24,425 bases of DNA from DATELY01 sp035276085 (GTDB lineage Bacteria > Pseudomonadota > Gammaproteobacteria > Steroidobacterales > Steroidobacteraceae), in contig DATELY010000059.1 of the NCBI GenBank assembly GCA_035276085.1, forward strand, positions 1 to 24,425, in the 5' to 3' direction. Under the pieces are notes generated by a model. It was given only the letters and a program-made list of their open reading frames with translations, did no database searches and was not told the DNA's origin. Both the position numbers and the translations under genes were made by a program. Positions 8,424-15,216 of the stretch are shown piece after piece. Numbering within the stretch: position 1 is the first letter of the stretch; each line of letters starts with the position of its first letter.

Positions 8424-8773
8424 CCCGCTGACCGGGCACATGTTGAGCGAGTTGCTCGGCCTCGAGCGCAATCACTACGATCGTCTCGTGCACTTCCTCT
8501 AGGGCGTGTTGATGTTCCTTCCCTCCACGGAGGTGCTCCGCCGCATGGCGACGATGAAGGGTTATCGGCGCCTGCCTGTTGCCAGTGGTGTTTCTCATGG
8601 CGCAATCCGCCACATACGAAATGATCGAGTGGGGCGCCGCCTCCGTCGTCGCGCCCGATCTCGGCGCGGCGTATCTCGGCACGCAGGAGGACGAGTGGGA
8701 CGGGCAGAAGGACATGGCGCTGGCAACTTGCGGTGCTGTGTTCGCCGCGTTGTTGTTCCGCTCTTGCCGATGA
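8422..8773 (+). pseudogene. Decayed YjdF/DUF2238-like inner-membrane protein gene
   Basis: Two pieces in different frames read like one DUF2238 (YjdF-type) membrane protein. The first piece (from about 8440) encodes LERNHYDRLVHFL, then meets an in-frame TAG at 8500-8502, and continues with GVLMFLPSTEVLRR and KGYRR. A small indel near 8572-8580 shifts the frame. The second piece then encodes PVVFLMAQSATYEMIEWG, followed by LGTQEDEWDGQKDMALA, to a TGA at 8771-8773. These are the most conserved family blocks, in the right order. The N-terminal third is missing; the upstream cytochrome stop codon lies there instead. The gene is therefore truncated, interrupted and frameshifted and should be non-functional. 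A sequencing error could explain one lesion but not all three. Confidence 0.7.
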
Positions 8774-8835
8774 TCGCGGCGCTCGCGATGAACCCCATGC
8801 AAGTCTGGAGTGGGCTTCAGCCGCGGTCGAACCAC

Positions 8836-8867
8836 AGAACTCTGGAGTGCCCTCTAGAGTTTATGGC
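8836..8867 (+). promoter_or_regulatory. MerR-family (ZntR/PbrR-type) operator-promoter upstream of the copper operon
   Basis: A 22-bp dyad at 8839-8860 has arms ACTCTGGAG and CTCTAGAGT (8 of 9 positions symmetrical) separated by four bases. The left half matches the ACTCTGGAGT half of the E. coli zntA operator, and the overall form is typical of MerR-regulated metal promoters. A poor -35 (AGAACT, 8836-8841) and a TATGGC -10 (8862-8867) are separated by 20 bp, the overlong spacing that MerR activators correct by twisting DNA. It lies about 80 bp before the copL-like start, and the merR gene is two genes downstream. Confidence 0.7.
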
Positions 8868-8911
8868 GCAAGCGCTGTGCCATGCCCGGTCGGCACTTGG
8901 GTTCAGATTGC

Positions 8912-8931
8912 GGCCCATGGGCCCATGGGCC
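8912..8931. repeat. Perfect 20-bp palindrome in the copL leader
   Basis: GGCCCATGGGCCCATGGGCC is identical to its own reverse complement and is also a tandem of CCCATGGG units. It lies between the MerR-type operator and the copL-like start, so it would be in the 5' untranslated RNA. It could be a leader hairpin or a second operator. Confidence 0.8.
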
Positions 8932-8944
8932 TAACCTTTCAGCC

Positions 8945-9361
8945 GTGAAACGCTCGAACCTGCACTACTGGTCGGTGATCGCATTGCTCCTGGCAAGGCT
9001 ATTGCTGGGTGACTTCGTTCACGCCGTGCCACACGGTGAGCACTTGCAACCGATAGACAAGGCCCAGTCCACAGCGCTGGCCGGCGACTGTCCTGATCAC
9101 GCCGCAAGTGTCCATATTGGCCACAGTGGCGGACACGAATCAGATGGCGCTTCGCACGACGGTGCAGATCCTGCTCATCATGCAGGTAAGGATGATTGCT
9201 GCAAGAGCACCGCCTGCAATTGCCTCTGCGCGCATTGGGCGCCGCTGATGACCTCCATTCAATCTCCAGCTGAAGCATTCGGCGCCGATCCAGGCGTGTC
9301 GCTCTCCTGCATCGCGACCCCGACAGATCGCTTGAGCGCACTCTTTCGACCTCCCGCCTGA
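8945..9361 (+). CDS. copL: CopL-like metal-binding regulatory protein
   Basis: From the GTG at 8945 the product is 138 residues. It has an N-terminal hydrophobic export segment (about residues 9-28). A His-rich stretch (51-80) follows, and then a Cys cluster DCCKSTACNCLCAH with Cys85, 86, 91, 93 and 95. This layout matches CopL-family proteins, which lie upstream of copA/copB in Xanthomonas-type copper operons and are needed for copper-dependent expression. The frame extends to an ATG at 8882, but that would encode the palindrome and has no export signal at its start, so the GTG is preferred despite a weak ribosome-binding site. It most likely binds Cu ions in the envelope. Confidence 0.72.
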   Translation: MKRSNLHYWSVIALLLARLLLGDFVHAVPHGEHLQPIDKAQSTALAGDCPDHAASVHIGHSGGHESDGASHDGADPAHHAGKDDCCKSTACNCLCAHWAPLMTSIQSPAEAFGADPGVSLSCIATPTDRLSALFRPPA

Positions 9362-9519
9362 CACACACCTTCCCCGTAGCCGCTCATCGAGTCGACACGC
9401 GCAGCGAGCTTGAATAGCCGTCGCGGGATGTCTGCTCGATTCCCCGGTCGCGAGTTGCCCTCGCACCGCGTTCGAACACGCGAGCGCAAGGCCCGCGATG
9501 CATTCGAGAGGTGTGTGAC

Positions 9520-9984
9520 ATGGCCGGTATTTCCATCGGCAAGCTGGCCCGAGCCGCACGGGTCAGTATCGATACGATCCGCTATTACGAGAGGCGGGGA
9601 TTGTTGCCGCCGGCACCGCGGCGCCCGTCCGGATTTCGCGTCTACAGTCAGGACGACTTGCGGCTATTGAAGTTCATCTGCAGAGCGCGGGAACTCGGCT
9701 TCTCGCTCGCCGACGTGGCGGAGTTGCTGAAGTTGACCCGCGGCCCTCATGGGGAGGGAATGCTCGCCATCGTCGATGACAAAGTTGCGGCGATAGATTG
9801 CAGACTCGTCGAGCTTGGTCGATGGCGTGAGGCTCTGCGCGCGTTTAGACAGCAATGCCTTAAGGATTCCGAGACCGCCCCCTCACTGCAGGAACTTCTT
9901 AAAGAGCAAGACAGTGCGTCAGCGCTCGAGCCCTCGCGACTACACGCAGGCGCACAGGTGAGGGACACAAATGACGGGCTTTGA
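9520..9984 (+). CDS. MerR-family transcriptional regulator (heavy-metal type, altered metal site)
   Basis: This 154-residue protein has the MerR winged-helix domain: ISIGKLARAARVSIDTIRYYERRGLLPP at the start, then the wing (RRPSGFRVYS) and CRARELGFSLADVAELL. The long dimerisation helix covers about 83-112. The metal loop that follows is unusual. CueR/ZntR proteins carry Cys-x7-Cys-Pro there; here Cys113 is followed by Ala120-Pro121, so the second Cys is missing and the loop is one residue shorter. No Cys sits at the ZntR Cys79 position. ATG at 9520 is preceded by GAGAGG eight bases upstream; a GTG at 9511 is possible. It overlaps copA by 14 bases. It probably acts on the operator at 8839-8860. 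Confidence 0.85.
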   Translation: MAGISIGKLARAARVSIDTIRYYERRGLLPPAPRRPSGFRVYSQDDLRLLKFICRARELGFSLADVAELLKLTRGPHGEGMLAIVDDKVAAIDCRLVELGRWREALRAFRQQCLKDSETAPSLQELLKEQDSASALEPSRLHAGAQVRDTNDGL

Positions 9985-11776
9985 TCCACGGACGGCGCGC
10001 AAGATAACGCGCCGACAACTCATGGGCGGGGTACTGGGTGGAGTACTCGCGCTCGGCACCGGCCCGAATCGAGGTTGGGGTGCTGGCGCGAAGCTGACTT
10101 CACAGGGTCCGAGTGAGCTCTCCGGTACCGACTTCCATCTCCATATCGGCGAGAGCCCGATCCATCTCACAGGTCGCTCGCGGACCGGAACCCTCGTCAA
10201 TGGTCAGCTGCCAGCGCCTCTATTGCGATGGCGCGAGGGCGATACCATCACCTTGCGCGTGTCGAACGGTCTATCGGTGCGAAGCTCGATCCATTGGCAC
10301 GGGATGATCGTACCAGCTGACATGGATGGTGTGCCTGGATTGAGCTTCGAAGGCATCCCGAGCGGCGGTGCCTACATGTACCGCTTCAAAGTGAACCAGT
10401 ACGGCACCTATTGGTATCACGCCCACTCCCGCTTTCAGGAGCAGACGGGTTTGTATGGGCCCATCGTGATCGAACGACGTGGCGGTGAGCGTCAACATGC
10501 CGATCGCGACTATGTCGTCATGCTCTCGGATTGGACCGACATGGATCCGGAGAGGATCTTCGCGACGCTGAAGAAGCAGAGCGACTATTTCAACTTCGGC
10601 AAGCGCACGGTTGGCGACTTCTTCGAAGATGTACGCACGAAGGGCTGGGATGCAACCGCCGCAGACCGGCGAATGTGGGGGCGGATGCGCATGAACCCGA
10701 CGGATTTGATCGACGTCTCGGGTTACACATACACGTATCTGATGAATGGCATCGCGCCTGGGGGCAACTGGACGGGGCTGTTTACCCGCGGCGAACGCGT
10801 GCGGTTGCGATTCATCAATGGCTCGGCCATGAGCATCTTCGACGTTCGGATTCCGGGATTGAAGCTCACCGTCGTGGCCGCCGACGGCCAGGACGTCGAT
10901 CCGATCTCAGTGGATGAACTCCGAATCGCGACCGCTGAAACATACGACGTCATCGTAGAACCGAAGGACGATCGTGCGTACACGATCTTCGCCCAGTCCA
11001 TCGATCGCTCTGGCTATGCACGCGGCACCCTCGCACCGCAGCCAGGGATGACGGCTGAAGTGCCACCACTCGATCCACGGCCGATCCTGACCATGAGCGA
11101 CATGGGCATGGCGCACGACATGGGTTCGATGGGCCATGACATGGATCATGGCGCGATGAAACCTGGCGACGCAGGAGGTAGTGACCGCGCGGACCACGAC
11201 GCAATGGGACACAAGAACGACGCGACACGCATTCATCACGCGCCAAGCGAGCACGAACCGACCGTCGATATGCGCATCGCTCAGGTCTCGACGGGCCTCG
11301 ATCATCCGGGTGTCGGTTTGCGGGACAACGGACGGCGCGTATTGAGCTATGCCGATCTGCACACCATCGGTGGTCCGATCGACCGGCGCGAGCCGGGGCG
11401 CGAAATAGAACTGCATCTGACAGGGCACATGGAGCGCTTCATCTGGTCATTCAATGGCCAGAAGTTCTCCGAGGCCGAACCGTTGCGGTTCAACCTCGGC
11501 GAGCGTCTACGCATCACCTTAGTGAACGACAGCATGATGACGCATCCCATCCACTTGCATGGCATGTGGAGCGAGATCGAGAACCCGGAAGGTGGCTTTC
11601 AGGTGCGTAAGCACACGGTGATGGTCAACCCGGCACAGCGTATCAGCTACGCCGTGACCGCGGATGCGCTCGGACGCTGGGCGTATCACTGCCATCTGCT
11701 CTACCACATGGAGGCGGGCATGTTTCGCGAAGTGGAGGTCACGCCCGCCGGCGAACATCGAGGGGGCCACGAATGA
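9971..11776 (+). CDS. copA: Copper-resistance multicopper oxidase CopA
   Basis: This 601-residue protein is a CopA-type multicopper oxidase, which oxidises Cu(I) to the less toxic Cu(II) in the periplasm. A twin-arginine export signal (TRRQLMGG, residues 13-20, then a hydrophobic run) suits a folded, copper-loaded protein. The four copper-ligand motifs are all visible: HWHG (108-111), HAH (150-152), HPIHLHG (525-531) and HCHLLYHMEAGM (573-584). The last holds the type-1 Cys and the axial Met. A Met/His-rich insertion around 375-398 (repeats of DMG, HDM and MDHG) is the extra copper-binding segment typical of CopA/PcoA. It starts 14 bases inside merR and its stop overlaps the copB start as ATGA, so translation is coupled through the operon. 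Confidence 0.96.
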   Translation: MTGFDPRTARKITRRQLMGGVLGGVLALGTGPNRGWGAGAKLTSQGPSELSGTDFHLHIGESPIHLTGRSRTGTLVNGQLPAPLLRWREGDTITLRVSNGLSVRSSIHWHGMIVPADMDGVPGLSFEGIPSGGAYMYRFKVNQYGTYWYHAHSRFQEQTGLYGPIVIERRGGERQHADRDYVVMLSDWTDMDPERIFATLKKQSDYFNFGKRTVGDFFEDVRTKGWDATAADRRMWGRMRMNPTDLIDVSGYTYTYLMNGIAPGGNWTGLFTRGERVRLRFINGSAMSIFDVRIPGLKLTVVAADGQDVDPISVDELRIATAETYDVIVEPKDDRAYTIFAQSIDRSGYARGTLAPQPGMTAEVPPLDPRPILTMSDMGMAHDMGSMGHDMDHGAMKPGDAGGSDRADHDAMGHKNDATRIHHAPSEHEPTVDMRIAQVSTGLDHPGVGLRDNGRRVLSYADLHTIGGPIDRREPGREIELHLTGHMERFIWSFNGQKFSEAEPLRFNLGERLRITLVNDSMMTHPIHLHGMWSEIENPEGGFQVRKHTVMVNPAQRISYAVTADALGRWAYHCHLLYHMEAGMFREVEVTPAGEHRGGHE

Positions 11777-12714
11777 AGCCCGTTTTCATTTCTCTGTTGG
11801 CGCTTGCTCTCGTCGCCGCGCCAGCGCTCGCTCAAGAGCACACGCAACATCAGTCCATGCCGAATTCTCCGGCACCGTCCGTCGACGACACGACGAGTCC
11901 ACCCGAGCACGATCAAAGCCGGGATGATCAGGCAGCCCACCACGACGAGCATGCGAACCATCACGCGGCGCCATCCGCAGACGAACCGACGGAAAGCGAG
12001 CGCGCGCACGTGCCGCCAGATCCTCCCCAGCATCCGTTACGCAATAGGTCGGAAGAGGAAATGATCGAACTGATGCAGATGGAAGATGACGCGTCCTACG
12101 GCATGGCCCTCCTTGATCAGTTGGAGTGGCGCGAGATCGGCGGCGAAGACGCGCAAGCCTGGGAAGCACAGGCGTGGTATGGCAATGACTACAACAAACT
12201 GTGGGTCGAAAGCGAAGGTGAAAGGCTGCGCGGCGATGCAGAAGGTCGCGCCGAGATTCTCTGGGACCGCATTGTCTCTCGATGGTGGAGTGCTCAGACC
12301 GGCGTGCGGCAGGACTTCGGCGAAGGTCCGTCTCGCACCTGGGCCGACATAGGCATACGAGGTCTGGCTCCCTACTTCTTCGAGATCGATGCCGCCTTCT
12401 ATGTCGGTGAGGAGGGCCGGACCGCTGCGCGCTTTTCCGGCGAATACGACCTGCTCATCACGCAGCGGCTGATTCTGAAACCGGAGCTCGAGTTCGAGGT
12501 GTACGGTAAGGATGATCCGAAAAATGGAATCGGCTCAGGCCTCTCGGGTGTGGAATTGGGATTGCGTCTTCGCTACGAGTTTCGCCGGGAGTTTGCGCCC
12601 TATCTCGGCGTTCAATGGCAGCGCAAGTTCGGCGGCACGGCAGATATCGCGCGCAATGAGGGACATGACGTGAATGACCTATCGTTGGTCGCAGGGCTGC
12701 GCGCTTGGTTCTGA
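11773..12714 (+). CDS. copB: Copper-resistance outer-membrane protein CopB
   Basis: This 313-residue protein starts in an ATGA overlap with copA. A signal peptide covers residues 1-20 (cleavage after ALA). A His/Asp-rich, low-complexity segment (about 22-85, with HTQHQ, HHDEHANHH) should bind copper in the periplasm. The C-terminal two thirds form the CopB/PcoB beta-barrel, with WYGNDYNKLWVESEGE, ILWDRIVSRWWSAQTGVR, LILKPELEFEVYGKDD and YEFRREFAPYLGVQW, ending in Trp-Phe as outer-membrane proteins do. CopB is known to be required for full copper resistance with CopA, probably by holding or exporting copper at the outer membrane. Confidence 0.95.
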   Translation: MKPVFISLLALALVAAPALAQEHTQHQSMPNSPAPSVDDTTSPPEHDQSRDDQAAHHDEHANHHAAPSADEPTESERAHVPPDPPQHPLRNRSEEEMIELMQMEDDASYGMALLDQLEWREIGGEDAQAWEAQAWYGNDYNKLWVESEGERLRGDAEGRAEILWDRIVSRWWSAQTGVRQDFGEGPSRTWADIGIRGLAPYFFEIDAAFYVGEEGRTAARFSGEYDLLITQRLILKPELEFEVYGKDDPKNGIGSGLSGVELGLRLRYEFRREFAPYLGVQWQRKFGGTADIARNEGHDVNDLSLVAGLRAWF

Positions 12715-12782
12715 GTCCTGCTCGTGCCGATCGCCTTGTCGGAAACAAATGACGCAGGAACGATCTTGAGAGGTGTGCGGAT

Positions 12783-13430
12783 ATGAAGACGCTCGTAGTG
12801 GTTGCAATCGTGCTTGCCAGCCTCGTCGGTGCCGGCGCGCTCGGCATCGGATTCGGTGTCTATGACGTCGGCGCAGACACTGAGCATTCAAGCTTCATTT
12901 ACTCTCTCATCGAAACCACACGAGAGCGCTCGATCGCCGCGCGCATCCGCAACATCAAGGTTCCGGACGTTGGAAACGCGCAGCAGATCAGGCGCGGTGC
13001 GGGCAACTATGCTGCGATGTGCGCGGGTTGCCATCTCACGCCGGGTGGGCAGCCGACAGAAATCAGTCGCGGTCTCTATCCACGTCCGCCCAATCTCACG
13101 AAGACGGTTCAATCCGATCCTGCGCGCACGTTCTGGATCATCAAGCATGGCGTGAAAGCCACCGGCATGCCGGCGTGGGGCAAGAGCATGGAGGACGGCT
13201 ACATCTGGGATATGGTGGCATTCGTGGGAAGACTTCCTCAGCTGAGCGCCAGCGAGTACGACTTAGAAGTGGAGCACAGTGGCGGGCATTCTCACGGTGG
13301 TGGCGAATCTGATACCGGACATGAGTCACATGAGCACCAGAACTCCGAACATTCACACGACCATCTCCATGAGCACAACGCAAGGCGGCGAGAGGAGCGA
13401 CCAATCGCTGGTCAGCCGGTCACGCCGTGA
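12783..13430 (+). CDS. c-type cytochrome with His-rich C-terminal tail, copper operon
   Basis: This 215-residue protein has an N-terminal hydrophobic anchor or signal (residues 1-28). A single cytochrome c domain contains CAGCH (Cys80, Cys83, His84), with a probable axial Met129 in ATGMPAWG. A tail of about 35 residues (165-199) is made largely of His, Glu, Ser and Gly, for example HSGGHSHGGGES and HSHDHLHEH. Cytochromes of this kind often follow copAB; the tail is a likely copper-binding arm. It could take electrons from CopA-linked Cu(I) oxidation or from respiration; this is inference. GAGAGGTG precedes the ATG. Its stop overlaps the GTG of the truncated SRPBCC gene. Confidence 0.88.
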   Translation: MKTLVVVAIVLASLVGAGALGIGFGVYDVGADTEHSSFIYSLIETTRERSIAARIRNIKVPDVGNAQQIRRGAGNYAAMCAGCHLTPGGQPTEISRGLYPRPPNLTKTVQSDPARTFWIIKHGVKATGMPAWGKSMEDGYIWDMVAFVGRLPQLSASEYDLEVEHSGGHSHGGGESDTGHESHEHQNSEHSHDHLHEHNARRREERPIAGQPVTP

Positions 13431-13545
13431 AGGCGAAACAGACGTGGGCGCGGCACTATGAGATCACTGGCTGGGTCGCGGGCGAGGCGCAACGAGTGTT
13501 TGCGCATCTGGACGATCACACGCGGCTGTCCTCGCACATGAGTGG
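13427..13545 (+). pseudogene. Truncated SRPBCC-family protein (5' fragment)
   Basis: A GTG overlapping the cytochrome stop opens a frame whose first 39 codons read like the N-terminus of an SRPBCC (START-like) ligand-binding protein: HYEITGWVAGEAQRVFAHLDDH followed by RLSSHMS. In full-length relatives a Trp/Met/Gly-rich strand follows. Here homology stops near 13545 and the frame runs out at 13642 through unrelated sequence that matches a different family on the other strand. The 3' part of the gene, roughly three quarters, has been lost. It would have been the last gene of the copper operon. Confidence 0.6.
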
Positions 13546-13658
13546 GAACATGAGCACAGTCGGTAGCGTGGGCCACTGCAACAGGAAGCCGAACATGACA
13601 GCTATGAATGCGAGGTATTGTGGATGGCGCACACGCGCGTAAGGCCGGGTGCTTGCCA
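13537..13658 (-). pseudogene. Fragment of an isoprenylcysteine carboxylmethyltransferase-like membrane protein gene
   Basis: Read on the minus strand, this stretch encodes RPYARVRHPQYLAFIAVM followed by FGFLLQWPTLPTVLMFPLM. That is the conserved C-terminal block of the isoprenylcysteine carboxylmethyltransferase/PEMT-like membrane methyltransferase family, with its PYxxxRHPQY signature. Nothing matching the family precedes or follows it. It starts exactly where the SRPBCC fragment ends, and it ends where the DUF2892 fragment begins, so it is a relic caught between two deletions. It is not expected to be expressed as a working enzyme. Confidence 0.6.
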
Positions 13659-13659
13659 C

Positions 13660-13818
13660 CGCTCCACGCTGCTGGGCTTCTTGTTCTTGTTCGAAGGCAA
13701 TGCCCGTTGGATCGGAGCGCTCGGCTTCGTGCTGCTGCTGACGGGAGTTGCGGGCAACTGTCCGCTGTATTCGCTGTTCGGCAACGATACCTGCAAGCGG
13801 CGGATTCCGACTATGTAG
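13660..13818 (+). pseudogene. DUF2892 (YgaP-type transmembrane) protein, N-terminus missing
   Basis: The frame encodes LLGFLFLFEGNARWIGALG, then FVLLLTGVAGNCPLYSLFG and NDTCKRR before a TAG at 13816-13818. This is the second membrane helix plus the CPLYxLxGxxTC signature of the DUF2892/YgaP-like inner-membrane family (about 65 residues when complete). The usual N-terminal NVGxxDRxLR block is absent, replaced by sequence belonging to the methyltransferase fragment on the other strand. A product could be translated from an upstream non-ATG codon (for example 13618), but it would carry a foreign N-terminus. Confidence 0.6.
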
Positions 13819-13837
13819 CTGCGCCGGCAGCGTGACG

Positions 13838-14368
13838 TCAACGGGATCGCGGCCTCCAAGTGCGATCCAGGAAACGGTGCTTGGCGGCAGCAAGCACGTG
13901 AAGCAGGGCGAGTGCGGCCAGCACGTTGAACAGGACCTCATGCACTTCTTCGAGCACATCTTCGGAGCCCAGTGAGAGTGGCGGCAGCTGGAACAGGCCA
14001 AAGAAGGTCACCGGTTCACCCTCTGCGGAAGAGAGCGCCCAGCCGCTCAGCGGAATGGCGAACAGCAGTACGTAAAACGCCGCGTGCACGATGCGCGCGA
14101 GCATCAACTCATATGGCTTTAGCGCGGCGGGCCAGAGTGGCTGAGTGTCGATCAGGCGCCAGAGTACGCGCATCGTGGCCAGCAGCAGTACCAGAACACC
14201 CAAGGATTGATGCAGGCCTATGCCTGTCAGGTTTTCGACCGGCGCGGTGTGCTCGGCCTCTTCTGCTGTTTCTGCCAGCAGCCACTGCGCGAGAATTCCA
14301 AACGCGATGATCCAATGCAGCAAGCGGCTGATGAGCCCGTAATCGGTCTGCGAGTTGCGTAGTTGCAT
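13838..14368 (-). CDS. Cytochrome b561 family protein
   Basis: From ATG at 14368 the product is 176 residues with four membrane helices, the usual size of prokaryotic CybB-type cytochrome b561. This protein passes electrons across or within the inner membrane using two b-type haems. Candidate haem ligands are His18 (LLHW), His53 (GLHQSLG), His95 (IVHAAFY) and His143 or His157 (EVHEVLF, LLHVLAAAKH), all in the expected helices. The frame continues upstream to 14527, but that part is polar and has no family match. It is convergent with the DUF2892 relic and sits between copper and redox genes, which suggests electron supply to periplasmic cytochromes, although the partner is unknown. Confidence 0.9.
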   Translation of the reverse strand: MQLRNSQTDYGLISRLLHWIIAFGILAQWLLAETAEEAEHTAPVENLTGIGLHQSLGVLVLLLATMRVLWRLIDTQPLWPAALKPYELMLARIVHAAFYVLLFAIPLSGWALSSAEGEPVTFFGLFQLPPLSLGSEDVLEEVHEVLFNVLAALALLHVLAAAKHRFLDRTWRPRSR

Positions 14369-14747
14369 AGGGCCAACTCTAGGGCTCTTCCATCTGCAGC
14401 CCCTATGCGAGGAAGGTGAACGTACCTCCGTACGAGCCCTGACCGAGCTGCAGGATCCAGTGCAGATGGAGAGTAGCGAGTCATCCGCACTGTCTGGTTG
14501 GAGCCCCGTATCCGCACGCGCTCGCATTGAATCTACGCGGCGATCATCTCAACAACGATGCGAGACTGAGCTTTGGGCCGGAGCTTCTCTACGCCACGAG
14601 TTTGCGCTGCAGGCGTTATCGGAGAGCAGGTCACGTCGTGAGTGACGAATACGTGGGAAACACGCTGCGAAGTCGAAAGTCCACATGGCGTTTCAGTTGC
14701 TGGACGAGCAGGCTCGGGGCACTTACAAACCGAGCTGGAGAACTACC
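14369..14747. other. 379-bp region upstream of cytochrome b561, no gene recognised
   Basis: No protein family was recognised in any frame. The region holds two interleaved inverted repeats: AGGGCTC (14381-14387) with GAGCCCT (14434-14440), and TCCATCTGCA (14389-14398) with TGCAGATGGA (14461-14470). As the arms alternate, only one hairpin could form at a time unless they make a pseudoknot. The first arms lie 12-30 bp ahead of the cytochrome b561 start and would be in its leader or promoter. Confidence 0.4.
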
Positions 14748-15095
14748 GTGCATCTCTCGTCCCGACGCAAAGTCATTGCGCTTGCAGCCATTGCCTTGGC
14801 GGTAACAAGCGCTGGAGTGGGTTTCGCTGATGATGCGGCGACAACCAGTTCGCCTCCAACCCCGCAGATGCGCGAAAAAATGGCGGCTCTGCACGAAAAA
14901 ATGGCTCAGTGTCTGCGCTCGACCAGGCCCTTCGATGAATGCCGCAATCAGATGAGGCAGCAATGCCACGAGCACTTGGAAGAACGGAATTGCGCGATGA
15001 TGAACATGGAGCACGGCCAAATGGGCATGCACTCCGGATCAATGCATCAGCCGCCCGCCAAGAAACCCCAGCAGCCAGAGGAGAGCTCGCGGTAG
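14748..15095 (+). CDS. Small exported four-Cys, Met/His-rich protein of unknown function
   Basis: From GTG at 14748 (GGAG seven bases upstream) the product is 115 residues. A signal peptide covers 1-27 (cleavage after GFA). The mature part starts with a Met-rich amphipathic helix (PQMREKMAALHEKMAQC). It then places four Cys at 55, 65, 73 and 82 (spacings of 9, 7 and 8 residues), as in a disulfide-stapled helical hairpin. A tail rich in Met and His (MMNMEHGQMGMHSGSMH, 84-100) resembles copper-binding segments. No named family was recognised; similar small hypothetical proteins occur in related genomes to my knowledge. A periplasmic copper-binding or chaperone role is inferred only from composition and location. 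The frame extends to 14685, but that part lacks an export signal. Confidence 0.6.
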   Translation: MHLSSRRKVIALAAIALAVTSAGVGFADDAATTSSPPTPQMREKMAALHEKMAQCLRSTRPFDECRNQMRQQCHEHLEERNCAMMNMEHGQMGMHSGSMHQPPAKKPQQPEESSR

Positions 15096-15216
15096 CAAGT
15101 CCTCGGCAATTGTCCAGGCGCGCAGCTCGGTGTCATCGTGATGTCTGTCATCGCCACGGAATTGCTCGAGCACAGCTTCTACAGTCGAACGGCTCGCGCG
15201 GGCTGGGCGCGCGCAT

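Noticed and set aside
14527..14805. Plus-strand frame of 92 codons upstream of the four-Cys protein
   Set aside because: No family match, no ribosome-binding site and Arg-rich late residues; it runs into the four-Cys gene in another frame.
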